In this document: one piece after another, positions 1 to 5,495 of the stretch | Layout of the letters: the number at the start of each line of letters is the position of its first letter | Numbering within the stretch: position 1 is the stretch's first letter | Assembly (NCBI GenBank): GCA_016840645.1 | Contig: JAEORY010000193.1 | Location: 1-7,227, forward strand | Reading direction: 5' to 3' | Origin: Candidatus Borrarchaeota archaeon | GTDB taxonomy: Archaea; Asgardarchaeota; Sifarchaeia; Borrarchaeales; Borrarchaeaceae | DNA: 7,227 nucleotides | The notes under the pieces: model-generated | Databases searched by the model: none | Told to the model about the DNA's origin: nothing | Seen by the model: the letters and a program-made list of their open reading frames with translations, nothing else | Made by a program: the position numbers and the translations under genes

Positions 1-6
1 TTTCAT
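1..6 (-). CDS. First two codons of the next downstream gene (partial)
   Basis: An ATG at positions 6..4 on the minus strand overlaps the TAA stop of the preceding 54-aa gene by one base (TAATG). The next codon is AAA, after which the window ends. The overlap is the same as at other junctions here, so a further co-translated gene is likely, but its product cannot be read. Confidence 0.45.
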
Positions 7-170
7 TATTCTAGTTCCTGTTGCCAATTGTTCATTCTTTCGACTACGCTTTCGGCAGTTGATTTTAAAGTTGCTCTTCCGTAACAAACCGGTTCTTTTG
101 TTTTGCAAAACTTTTGCATTAAAAAAACTCCCCAGCTACCGTCTTCGAGAGGTCTAACTTCCCATTTCAT
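6..170 (-). CDS. Small hypothetical protein, 54 aa
   Basis: The frame starts MKWEVRPLEDGSWG and ends NNWQQELE, 54 residues. The start is well supported: AGGAG lies eight bases upstream and overlaps the stop codon of the previous gene (TAGGAG). The residue pattern, with short strands around W3, W13 and F16 and then a predicted amphipathic C-terminal helix (about residues 36-53), suggests a small beta-beta-alpha fold. I recognise no family. Two cysteines (C22, C29) do not form a CxxC pair. The stop overlaps the next ATG, so it belongs to the same transcript as the topoisomerase gene upstream. Function unknown. Confidence 0.75.
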   Translation of the reverse strand: MKWEVRPLEDGSWGVFLMQKFCKTKEPVCYGRATLKSTAESVVERMNNWQQELE

Positions 171-178
171 TTTTTCTT

Positions 179-183
179 CTCCT
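179..183 (-). promoter_or_regulatory. Shine-Dalgarno site overlapping a stop codon
   Basis: AGGAG on the minus strand, eight bases before the ATG of the 54-aa gene. Its first two bases are the last two of the TAG stop of the upstream 35-aa frame, so a ribosome terminating there sits on the site. This supports both the start and translational coupling. Confidence 0.7.
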
Positions 184-289
184 AAAATGCAGGTAAAGAA
201 TGTATAATCCAGCGACCAAAAAAGTAACCTACAGAAAAATCAGCTATTGCCACAGTGACAGTATTGAACAAAAACTTTTGATTGTTCAT
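182..289 (-). CDS. Putative 35-aa single-pass membrane peptide
   Basis: This short frame exactly fills the space between its neighbours. Its ATG overlaps the TGA of the 96-aa gene (ATGA), and its TAG lies in the Shine-Dalgarno site of the 54-aa gene. The peptide begins MNNQKFLFNTVTVAIADF. Residues about 6-31 are mostly hydrophobic or aromatic, with one Asp (D17), one Arg (R26) and a Gly-rich stretch, consistent with a single membrane-spanning helix. A purine-rich AAGGG lies eight bases before the start. Only the exact packing and the hydrophobic character support it. Small membrane peptides are common in phages as lysis, exclusion or host-membrane effectors, but nothing here points to one role. 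Confidence 0.55.
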   Translation of the reverse strand: MNNQKFLFNTVTVAIADFSVGYFFGRWIIHSLPAF

Positions 290-576
290 TCTTCGATCCC
301 TTCTACCTCTATCTTTTTAAAATACATGTTAACGGTTTCGCCGTTTATACCTTCAAAAGACATTATCTCGTCGTAATCTTCACCTGACATAACAGCTACA
401 TACGGGCCTTCTTCAATTACAGGATTGTTCTTTTTATAGTACTTGACAGAACTGGTCTGACGGTTACGCATAACACGCTTTGTTTGCTTTGTATATGATC
501 CGTCATGTTCTCTTTTAAAAGTTACTACGACTTCATCAAACTTCACTTGTCCTTTTACAGGAACTCTACTTCCCAT
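286..576 (-). CDS. Hypothetical protein, 96 aa
   Basis: The protein begins MGSRVPVKGQVKFDEVVVTF. Its N-terminal half is Lys/Arg-rich (residues about 20-50, with KQTKRVMRNRQ and KYYKKNN), and it ends in an acidic tail, EVEGIEE. Alternating hydrophobic residues in the first 25 positions suggest beta strands. The basic middle could contact nucleic acid or an acidic partner, but that is only inference. The ATG shares one base with the TAA of the topoisomerase gene (TAATG), and the Shine-Dalgarno site (GAGGAT) lies within the topoisomerase's last codons, so translation is probably coupled to it. It is not gp52, the T4 topoisomerase medium subunit, which is far larger. No family recognised. Confidence 0.85.
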   Translation of the reverse strand: MGSRVPVKGQVKFDEVVVTFKREHDGSYTKQTKRVMRNRQTSSVKYYKKNNPVIEEGPYVAVMSGEDYDEIMSFEGINGETVNMYFKKIEVEGIEE

Positions 577-2462
577 TATTCATCCTCTTCATCGTTAGTT
601 TCATCTAGTTCTTGATCACTTAAGTCTCGACCAAGAATTTTCATTTTTCTGTGCATAGGGTTCTTTGAGAACCAATGATTTAAAGTAGCGTGAAAGTTAT
701 CGCCTTTCTCAATTACAAACATTTTTGGATCTTGAATAATCTCTTTATACTCTTCGTCTTCAAGAGCTGCAAGACCCTTTTTATACTCAATTTCCCAGCC
801 TTTAATTTTGCTACGATCAGACACCCATTCATCAAACTCTTCATTTGTATAGAATGATTTTTTCTGTTTACCCTTTTTTGCAACAACAATCGGAGTAATT
901 ACGCGGCAGATCATGCCCTGTTCAAACATTTCAGGCCAGTAACGACCAAAAAAGTTAATGAGCAAGCCTGCAATAGAATCACCGTCAGGATCAGCATCTG
1001 AATAAATTAGAATCTTTCCGTACCGGAGATTCTTTGCTTCTTCGCCTAACTTTAAACCAATTGCGCCAAGAAGAGAAGTCACCTCTTTGTTTTTGACAAC
1101 CTTGAGCGGGCTTAAACCTGATACGTTAATAAACTTTCCTCGAAGTGGAAAAGCGCCTTGAATTTTTGGATTGCGATACTTTCGAAATGCAGAAGATGCA
1201 GAGTCACCCTCGAAAATAGCAAGTGAACAGTCTTGTCGCCGCGTCCTTGCTTTTGCATCAATAAGCTTAAGAATCTTTGATTTGCTCAAAGTCCTGTTAA
1301 GTTTTCTAAGTTGCTTCTTTTCTTCAGCAATTGCTTTTTGCTGCGCCCAGTCTAGAATTCTTTCAACTACTTCAGAAGAAGCAATCTTCTTAATTGTGGC
1401 CGGAGAAAATTCAAAAGACGATCCGAATTGCTTAGATTCAGTAATAAGCTTTTCTTTGGTCTGTGAAGAAAAGATAGGATTGACAATGTCAGCCTGCACA
1501 AATAAAAACAAGTGATTCTTGATTTCCTGAGGACGTACATCAATCTTGTGCTTCTTTTTAATTAGCGCTCGAAGGTGTGTTACAATCTGATTTGCAATGT
1601 AATCAACATGTGTGCCTCCATCTGAGGTTTCGACAGAGTTGACAAAGCTAACTTGCTGCATCGAACCGTTGGAGGGTGCAACACCGATTTTCCATCGGCT
1701 ACCTTCGACATAGATGACGTCTTCTGAATAGAGCTTGCAATATTCTTCAAAAGATTTAAAAGTGTGGTCTTCGTTATTAAATGTAACTTTTAGTTTAGGA
1801 TTGCAGGCTGCAAGATCGATAACACGTTTTTGAAGCATCATCATGTGATCTTCGTCAATTGTCTCCATCTCGAAACGTTCGAAGTCAGGCATAAAAGCAA
1901 TTTCTGTGAATCCTTTACGAGACTTTGCCTTCACAACTTCCGGCTCTTCACGGTCTGTCATATTGTCGACAAACTTTTGAGAAAACTGCTTCTTGCCGTC
2001 TGATGTCTTTACGCGAAAGACGCGTGAGAAAATATTAGTAAGCGTCGAACCTACACCATTTGTTCCAGCAACAAGACGCTCTTCAGAATCATCAAAGTTT
2101 GAACCTGCTTTTAGATTGCTAAAAATTAGTTCTGGAATCCATTCGTCATGTTCTGGGTGCTTGTCAACAATAATACCACCGTTGTCCTTGACTAGAATGG
2201 CACCCTTACCAGGATTGACAAGAACATTAAGCTGATTTAGCTTGTGTGGATTTCTCCTGTGTTCATCAACAGAGTTAGATACAATCTCATCAAAAATCTT
2301 TAGAAAGGCGGGATTATAAGTAACACTTTCTGTCTTGAATCGTCCTTCGTCGTAAATAGAAATATCGTCAGTCCTATGCTTGATAGAACCCACGTACATT
2401 CCTGGCCGAAGTAAGACATGCTCAATGTCAGTCAGTTTTTTGTATTTGAGTAAATCAGACAT
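576..2462 (-). CDS. 39: Type II DNA topoisomerase large subunit, T4 gp39/60-like, single chain (628 aa)
   Basis: This is the ATPase plus TOPRIM subunit of a type IIA topoisomerase, which passes one DNA duplex through another and in T4 supports replication. The N-terminal GHKL ATPase shows the N-box (E59, N63, D66), the G1 box at D93-N-G95 and the glycine loop GTNGVGS (133-139). The transducer domain carries the QTK loop (334-336, catalytic-type Lys336). The TOPRIM domain shows FEGDSA with Glu418, then the metal-binding acidic triad D489/D491/D493 (SDADPDGDS). YKKGLAAL (560-567) corresponds to the YKGLG element of the family. In T4 these parts are split between gp39 and gp60; here they form one continuous frame. 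The DNA-cleaving partner (gp52-like, with the catalytic Tyr) is not in the window. G1 reads DNGGIIV, one residue shorter than the usual DNGRGIPV. TAAGGA just upstream supports the start. The acidic tail DEEDE encodes the next gene's ribosome binding site. Confidence 0.96.
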   Translation of the reverse strand: MSDLLKYKKLTDIEHVLLRPGMYVGSIKHRTDDISIYDEGRFKTESVTYNPAFLKIFDEIVSNSVDEHRRNPHKLNQLNVLVNPGKGAILVKDNGGIIVDKHPEHDEWIPELIFSNLKAGSNFDDSEERLVAGTNGVGSTLTNIFSRVFRVKTSDGKKQFSQKFVDNMTDREEPEVVKAKSRKGFTEIAFMPDFERFEMETIDEDHMMMLQKRVIDLAACNPKLKVTFNNEDHTFKSFEEYCKLYSEDVIYVEGSRWKIGVAPSNGSMQQVSFVNSVETSDGGTHVDYIANQIVTHLRALIKKKHKIDVRPQEIKNHLFLFVQADIVNPIFSSQTKEKLITESKQFGSSFEFSPATIKKIASSEVVERILDWAQQKAIAEEKKQLRKLNRTLSKSKILKLIDAKARTRRQDCSLAIFEGDSASSAFRKYRNPKIQGAFPLRGKFINVSGLSPLKVVKNKEVTSLLGAIGLKLGEEAKNLRYGKILIYSDADPDGDSIAGLLINFFGRYWPEMFEQGMICRVITPIVVAKKGKQKKSFYTNEEFDEWVSDRSKIKGWEIEYKKGLAALEDEEYKEIIQDPKMFVIEKGDNFHATLNHWFSKNPMHRKMKILGRDLSDQELDETNDEEDE

Positions 2463-2465
2463 AAT

Positions 2466-2471
2466 TCCTTA
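2466..2471 (-). promoter_or_regulatory. Shine-Dalgarno site of the topoisomerase gene
   Basis: TAAGGA on the minus strand, three bases before the ATG at 2462. Spacing is short but the match is good. It lies just outside the inverted repeats of the leader. Confidence 0.6.
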
Positions 2472-2472
2472 G

Positions 2473-2523
2473 TGTGTGAAAGTACAATTATATTTTACTT
2501 TATTGATGTAAAATTTACACACA
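2473..2523 (-). repeat. Nested inverted repeats in the topoisomerase leader
   Basis: In the 66-nt gap between the exonuclease and topoisomerase genes, ATTTTAC (2498..2492 or its partner 2514..2508) forms a perfect 7-bp inverted repeat around a 9-nt loop. Outside it, TGTGTG (2523..2518) pairs with CACACA (2478..2473), extended by three A-U pairs after one bulged base. The whole spacer could fold as one long imperfect hairpin. It is not followed by a U-tract, so it is a poor intrinsic terminator. An operator or an mRNA leader structure fits better. Confidence 0.45.
2487..2492 (-). promoter_or_regulatory. Possible -10 box (TATAAT) upstream of the topoisomerase gene
   Basis: A perfect TATAAT on the minus strand sits 24 bases before the topoisomerase ATG. 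TTTACA lies upstream but only 14 bases away, shorter than the usual 16-18, and the positions at normal spacing are only AT-rich. This is one of two gaps long enough for a promoter, so an early-type sigma70 promoter or a phage-activated one is plausible but unproven. Confidence 0.3.
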
Positions 2524-2528
2524 AATAT

Positions 2529-3065
2529 TTACATGTTGTTTTTTCGAAGTTTTTTCACTTCGCGCATCAACTCTTGCATCACACGAAACGCTTCAGCATT
2601 TCCTTTTGCGTCATTGACCGGATTATGATCATGTGGAGTCTTTCGAAGGTGCTTCCACTTTGCTCTCATATTTCCCATCGCTCCGCAATAAACATCACCG
2701 ATGCGACGTGCTGAGTATCCAAAGGGATTGCTACCCACTGCTAGATGAAAATAATAGTTAATCCACTGCCAGTCAAAAGCAGGATTATCAGACATAAAAA
2801 TCGGGCGAGAGCCTGTATTATTGTCAAGCACCCAATGATTAAAATCTTTCATTACTTCGACTGGATTATCATAACTAAGATGTGTTTCTCGATCCGGGCA
2901 AGAGATTTGAAGAGCTTCAAGCTTGTAATTGTTTGTAATTGGCCGAGTTCTTCCGTAAAACGTGGTTTTAAGATCATCATCAAACTTAACGGCTCCAAAA
3001 CTCACCATCGAGTAGAGTCCTGGGCAAGGACCATCTGCTTCTACATCAACAAAAAAGTAGCTCAT
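2529..3065 (-). CDS. DEDDh-family 3'-5' exonuclease (DnaQ/DexA/RNase T-like), 178 aa
   Basis: The protein shows all three exonuclease motifs of the DEDDh superfamily. Exo I is FFVDVEADG with D7 and E9, Exo II is NPAFDW with D98, and Exo III is HNPVNDAKGNAEA with H147 and D152 in the HxxxxD spacing of the DEDDh subgroup. These four acids bind two metals and the His activates water, so the enzyme should remove nucleotides from 3' ends. The HNPVNDAKGNA pattern resembles small phage and bacterial exonucleases of the Rv2179c/RNase T-like group, where both RNA and DNA substrates occur. T4 DexA (227 aa) is a functional analogue, but this protein is shorter and orthology is unproven. The C-terminus is Lys/Arg-rich. 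GAGGAG inside the previous gene's last codons, with an ATGA overlap, fixes the start. Confidence 0.9.
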   Translation of the reverse strand: MSYFFVDVEADGPCPGLYSMVSFGAVKFDDDLKTTFYGRTRPITNNYKLEALQISCPDRETHLSYDNPVEVMKDFNHWVLDNNTGSRPIFMSDNPAFDWQWINYYFHLAVGSNPFGYSARRIGDVYCGAMGNMRAKWKHLRKTPHDHNPVNDAKGNAEAFRVMQELMREVKKLRKNNM

Positions 3066-3079
3066 TCTTCGTTCTCCTC
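3061..3079 (-). repeat. 19-bp direct repeat, copy 1 (translational junction)
   Basis: Read on the minus strand this is GAGGAGAACGAAGAATGAG. It encodes the C-terminal EENEE of the 67-aa gene, its stop, and the ribosome binding site plus start of the exonuclease gene. An identical copy lies at 3709-3727. Confidence 0.85.
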
Positions 3080-3265
3080 AAATGTGCCGTCCATATTGAC
3101 AGCAAGATAGTCACCTTCATATTCGTGGGACCACTCAAACTCGCACGAGTTATCTTCCAGATGTGTCGCTAAATCATGGCGGCCGCGAATATGAAGCCAA
3201 TTACAAATAGCTTCTTTGAGTTCTTTTTCAGAAAGATAGATTGATTTGATAGATTTAACTTTCAT
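3062..3265 (-). CDS. Hypothetical protein, 67 aa
   Basis: The N-terminal half (YLSEKELKEAICNWLHIRGR, about residues 10-29) reads as one amphipathic helix, possibly of helix-turn-helix size. The second half is rich in Glu, Asp and aromatic residues and ends in FEENEE. The ATG overlaps the preceding TGA (ATGA), and GAGG lies seven bases upstream within the previous gene's Glu codons. Its own last codons hold the Shine-Dalgarno site of the exonuclease gene, so the two are probably made in coupled fashion. No family recognised. Confidence 0.85.
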   Translation of the reverse strand: MKVKSIKSIYLSEKELKEAICNWLHIRGRHDLATHLEDNSCEFEWSHEYEGDYLAVNMDGTFEENEE

Positions 3266-3492
3266 TCTTTTTCCTCACCGTAATAATAGTTATATTTGTT
3301 TACAAATTCCTTACATAACTGAAGCATATCTTCTTTAGAGAGTGCTACAGTGACAGAAGACTTCGATCCTTCCCAAAAATCTGTCTTAAGCATAATCGGG
3401 TCATCGAGCCTTAGATAGACTAAGTTTTTATCAAAGCATTCAGCATAAAGATGATAACCTTTATCATAGCTTATTGTTGATTTGGTGCTCAT
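3262..3492 (-). CDS. Hypothetical protein, 76 aa
   Basis: The sequence starts MSTKSTISYDKGYHLYAECF, continues with strand-like YLRLDD and SVTVALS segments, and ends with a helix (about residues 53-70) and the tail GEEKE. The Ser/Thr-rich opening followed by HLYxECF and VYLRL resembles small proteins I recall from other phages and bacteria that have no assigned role, but I cannot verify this here. The start overlaps the previous TGA (ATGA); the upstream TTGAGAT is a weak ribosome binding site, so coupling may matter. Its C-terminal GAG-GAA-AAA-GAA codons form the site for the next gene. Confidence 0.85.
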   Translation of the reverse strand: MSTKSTISYDKGYHLYAECFDKNLVYLRLDDPIMLKTDFWEGSKSSVTVALSKEDMLQLCKEFVNKYNYYYGEEKE

Positions 3493-3713
3493 TCTATTAT
3501 CTCAAGAGACGTAAGCCGAAACGTCAGAATAGGAGTGCTCCATTCCCGAATGATTCTGACTTTTGCATAGGGTGGCTTCTTTTCAAAAGCCCCAGTGGGT
3601 TGTGGGCGAAAGATCTCAATAATAGTTCCTCGCTCTCCAGCCTGAGCGTATGGTCCCTCTACCCGAGTAATGTCCTTATTTACGCGGACTTTGTTTCCGA
3701 CATGAAAACTCAT
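3489..3713 (-). CDS. Hypothetical protein, 74 aa, probable small SH3/KOW-like beta barrel
   Basis: The arrangement GNKVRVNKDI, then GERGTIIEIF, YAKVRIIREW and LTSLEIIE is four or five short strands with glycine turns. This is typical of SH3-like or KOW-like barrels, which bind RNA, DNA or protein. That fold is an inference from pattern alone. I chose the ATG at 3713 rather than the 12-codon longer frame. It overlaps the previous stop (ATGA), and GAGGAG lies eight bases upstream, whereas the longer frame would run inside the preceding gene with no such site. The product ends in Glu, as do many neighbours. Confidence 0.85.
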   Translation of the reverse strand: MSFHVGNKVRVNKDITRVEGPYAQAGERGTIIEIFRPQPTGAFEKKPPYAKVRIIREWSTPILTFRLTSLEIIE

Positions 3714-3727
3714 TCTTCGTTCTCCTC
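3709..3727 (-). repeat. 19-bp direct repeat, copy 2 (translational junction)
   Basis: Identical to 3061-3079. It encodes EENEE at the end of the 92-aa gene, its TGA, and the ATG of the 74-aa gene. The genes on either side of the two copies are not obviously related, so the match is confined to the junction. Confidence 0.85.
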
Positions 3728-3988
3728 TTTGTTTGACTTCCAATCCCAAAAGTATTCATTCTGGTTCCAAGAGAAAGTTCCATTCTCCCAAAACCAAGTG
3801 TTGATTCCGTCTCGTTCAACGTCTTTGAGTGCCATTTGAAGACACTTACGCGAAGTTAAGAAAGGGCGACAGAAACTTGTATAAGGTCCACTAATAAGAC
3901 CAGGTTGAGAATAAAGTTCCACGAGTTCACAAACATCTTCTCCGTGATCTTCTGCGACCTTAATCATGCCGTATTTCCAAGTAGACAT
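3710..3988 (-). CDS. Hypothetical protein, 92 aa
   Basis: The protein begins MSTWKYGMIKVAEDHGEDVC. A mixed strand/helix first half (AEDHGEDVCELVELY) is followed by a helical segment with two cysteines (CRPFLTSRKCLQMAL, about residues 40-54) and a Trp/Phe/Asn-rich end (TWFWENGTFSWNQNEYFWDW) before the acidic tail KEENEE. The tryptophan-rich part suggests a packed beta sheet or an interaction surface. The start overlaps the previous TAA (TAATG), with GGAG eight bases upstream. The 76-aa product nearby shares the MST opening only. No family recognised. Confidence 0.85.
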   Translation of the reverse strand: MSTWKYGMIKVAEDHGEDVCELVELYSQPGLISGPYTSFCRPFLTSRKCLQMALKDVERDGINTWFWENGTFSWNQNEYFWDWKSNKEENEE

Positions 3989-4206
3989 TACTTATTCTCC
4001 ACAACAATTTTTGTAATGTCTTTGCAGAAACCAGAAATCATTTCATAACCTTTGTCATCTTCTGTCAGGTCACCAAAATCTATTGCTGACCCTGTATCGA
4101 TTTCAAGTTTATCAATTCGCGACATGACAGACATAAAAAGATTATGAAGTACGAAATAGTTGTTTAGAAGTTGCGCATGGTCTTCTTCTATGGTCATTTG
4201 TTTCAT
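3988..4206 (-). CDS. Hypothetical alpha-helical protein, about 72 aa
   Basis: The protein reads MKQMTIEEDHAQLLNNYFVL at its start. It is mostly helical, with a hydrophobic first helix (about residues 9-35) containing Leu, Phe and Met at regular spacing, then an acidic stretch and a short final helix. Two adjacent ATGs are possible (4209 and 4206). I prefer 4206 because AGAGGT then lies at normal distance, and this gives a TGATG overlap with the 66-aa gene. Function unknown; a dimerising or partner-binding protein would fit its composition, without evidence. Confidence 0.85.
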   Translation of the reverse strand: MKQMTIEEDHAQLLNNYFVLHNLFMSVMSRIDKLEIDTGSAIDFGDLTEDDKGYEMISGFCKDITKIVVENK

Positions 4207-4406
4207 CATTTACCTCTGTGAATGTATTCTTCTTCATGCGTGCAAATATATAGCAGCGGTCCTAAACCAAAAGTATGAATGGGTCCATCGTACCAATCTA
4301 AGCGATATCCCCAAAAGCGGAACTTTCTGTCTACTACTAGTAGGTGTACATTCCAGCAAAGACCAAAAAGATCAAAATGAAAATACGACTTAGCTAACTT
4401 TCCCAT
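4206..4406 (-). CDS. Aromatic-rich hypothetical protein, 66 aa
   Basis: The chosen start gives MGKLAKSYFHFDLFGLCWNV. The protein has unusually many aromatic residues (Tyr, Trp, Phe), and alternating strands such as VHLLVVDRKFRFWGYRLDWY lead into DGPIHTFGLGPLLYICT and a His/Glu-rich end. The alternation suggests a compact beta sheet rather than a membrane protein. I recall similar small proteins with a YDGxxHxFGLG-like motif in phages, all without assigned function, but I could not check. The start at 4406 is set by GGAGGT four bases upstream. The 11-codon longer TTG frame lacks such a site. The gene overlaps the end of the 138-aa gene by 17 bases. Confidence 0.8.
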   Translation of the reverse strand: MGKLAKSYFHFDLFGLCWNVHLLVVDRKFRFWGYRLDWYDGPIHTFGLGPLLYICTHEEEYIHRGK

Positions 4407-4806
4407 CCATACCTCCAGAAAGATTATGAATCTTTTCAAAAATTAGTTGTGCTTCTTTTGGCTTTCTTGCTACTTGTTCTGCGGCATAGCGAGAAAGGTT
4501 ATTGATCTTTTTTAGTCTTTCTCTCATAATCTCGTTCTCTGCTGTTGCTTCGTTTTCATGCTTTGCTGCAAGATCTAGCATTTCGCGTAGTTCGTCGTCT
4601 GTTCTCTCCATTTCAAGTTTGGTAATCTCGGCACGGAGTTCTTCTCTCAGCAGGATTAGTCTTTTGTTTTCTGCTCTCAACCTATCGATCAGATCGAGGG
4701 CATCAAGAGTAGGAACAACACAGCGAGAAAGGCAGTTAGGACACTCGTTTTCTTCGTCGTAGCCGTTGCCTTCGCAATAAGAGCAGACTTCGTAAAAGTT
4801 TTCCAT
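4390..4806 (-). CDS. Zinc-finger plus coiled-coil protein, 138 aa
   Basis: The first 30 residues carry CSYCEGNG (C8, C11, G13, G15), a copy of the DnaJ-type CxxCxGxG motif, followed by CPNC (C22, C25) and C29, enough for one zinc site. Residues about 35-115 are Leu/Glu/Arg/Lys-rich with heptad-like spacing (RLRAENKRLILLREELRAEI), so a long coiled coil and oligomerisation are likely. It may be an adaptor joining a zinc head to a helical rod. It lacks a J domain, so it is not DnaJ itself. I chose the ATG at 4806, two bases after the previous stop. A TTG at 4824 would add six residues, and GGAG is rather far (12 bases) from the ATG, so the start is less certain than others. Confidence 0.8.
   Translation of the reverse strand: MENFYEVCSYCEGNGYDEENECPNCLSRCVVPTLDALDLIDRLRAENKRLILLREELRAEITKLEMERTDDELREMLDLAAKHENEATAENEIMRERLKKINNLSRYAAEQVARKPKEAQLIFEKIHNLSGGMDGKVS
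4411..4416 (-). promoter_or_regulatory. Shine-Dalgarno site deciding the start of the 66-aa gene
   Basis: GGAGGT, the strongest ribosome binding site in the window, lies inside the last codons of the 138-aa gene. It is four bases before the ATG at 4406. It also sits one base before a second ATG that is in the upstream gene's own frame and is not a start. Confidence 0.7.
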
Positions 4807-4808
4807 TC

Positions 4809-5027
4809 TTACTTTGATCTCCAATCTTTAATCGCACTTTTAGCCTTAGCAAGAGATTCTTCTTTTCCCTCAGCAAGAATCTCCCATTCCCAGTTATCAC
4901 CAAATCCAAAATCTAAAGTTCTAGTTTGGATTTTCCACCAATAACCATCATCGTCGCTGTATTTTGTAATCGTAGCGACACGGTTTTCAATTTCTGAGCG
5001 CCAATGAGTAGTTTTTTCAAACTTCAT
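4809..5027 (-). CDS. Hypothetical protein, 72 aa
   Basis: The protein begins MKFEKTTHWRSEIENRVATI. Strands with Trp and Tyr (VATITKYS, YWWKIQTR, WEWEILAEG) precede a C-terminal helix (EESLAKAKSAIKDW), a three-strand-plus-helix pattern like that of many tiny single-domain phage proteins. The 54-aa protein at 6-170 has a broadly similar strand/helix outline but no clear sequence identity. GGAG lies seven bases before the ATG, inside the Glu codons of the previous gene, and the ATGA overlap fixes the start. Function unknown. Confidence 0.85.
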   Translation of the reverse strand: MKFEKTTHWRSEIENRVATITKYSDDDGYWWKIQTRTLDFGFGDNWEWEILAEGKEESLAKAKSAIKDWRSK

Positions 5028-5218
5028 TCTTCTTCTCCGTCAAAGAGACCACAATTGCAAGCATGCCAGTCGCGATGCCATAGACAGTCAAGAGAGTGTT
5101 CAGATACTGGCATCCAAGTGGAATAATCACATTTGTTACAACTAACAGCCCACCCTTCGTCTGGGGGCGTTAGAGCGATTATTTGTAGAACGCCCTCATC
5201 ACACTTGTGACATCTCAT
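5024..5218 (-). CDS. Small protein with two Cys/His clusters, 64 aa
   Basis: The protein opens MRCHKCDEG with C3/C6, then CNKC with C27/C30, a CxxC-x20-CxxC zinc ribbon. A second cluster follows: C45, H48, H52, C54 and C56 (CLWHRDWHACNC), which could bind another metal. The tail is GEEE. Such proteins usually bind nucleic acid or a protein partner such as RNA polymerase; which applies here cannot be told. I chose the ATG at 5218 because GGAGGA lies six bases before it. The 12-residue extension upstream (MLIVLNIFGGRE) is read from inside the preceding gene and spans that ribosome binding site. The frames overlap by 20 bases. Confidence 0.85.
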   Translation of the reverse strand: MRCHKCDEGVLQIIALTPPDEGWAVSCNKCDYSTWMPVSEHSLDCLWHRDWHACNCGLFDGEEE

Positions 5219-5495
5219 TTCTCGTCCTCCAAAAATATTCAAAACAATCAGCACGAAGCCAGTCGGGAATAGTTCTATTGCCTTCCATTTCTTTGTTGAT
5301 TTTCAGCATAGAGTTTCTTGAAATCACGATAAAAGGCTCAGTTGGATAATAAGGCTCTAATCCCTGAAACATGGCAATGATAGGGGGCGTCCCAACTCTT
5401 TGTCCTTTACCAAATGTGGCTCTTCCAAAATAAACTCGTCCTGACCCAAAAAGTTCAAAGTAAGAGTCCCACTGTGTTGGTGGAATTAGATTCAT
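5199..5495 (-). CDS. Hypothetical protein, 98 aa
   Basis: The protein starts MNLIPPTQWDSYFELFGSGR. Short strands (RVYFGRATFG, PFIVISRNSML) are separated by glycine and proline turns (GTPPIIAMFQGLEPYYPTEP), with a final amphipathic segment rich in Trp, Arg and Phe. No cysteine pair, signal peptide or membrane span is visible. AAGGAG seven bases upstream and the TAATG overlap with the previous zinc ribbon gene make the start secure. No family recognised. Confidence 0.85.
   Translation of the reverse strand: MNLIPPTQWDSYFELFGSGRVYFGRATFGKGQRVGTPPIIAMFQGLEPYYPTEPFIVISRNSMLKINKEMEGNRTIPDWLRADCFEYFWRTRNEMSQV
5225..5230 (-). promoter_or_regulatory. Shine-Dalgarno site deciding the start of the 64-aa gene
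   Basis: GGAGGA lies six bases before the ATG at 5218 and inside the coding sequence of the 98-aa gene. It places the start at MRCHKC rather than 12 codons upstream. Confidence 0.7.

Noticed and set aside
3713..3749. 12-codon N-terminal extension of the 74-aa gene (MGLEVKQRGERR)
   Set aside because: It overlaps the preceding gene and runs through the strong GAGGAG site that serves the ATG at 3713.
4334..4343. 10-bp palindrome CTACTAGTAG
   Set aside because: It falls inside the coding sequence of the 66-aa gene, over ordinary Leu/Val codons, and is short enough to be chance.
4406..4439. TTG-started 11-codon extension of the 66-aa gene
   Set aside because: No ribosome binding site precedes it, while GGAGGT lies correctly before the internal ATG.
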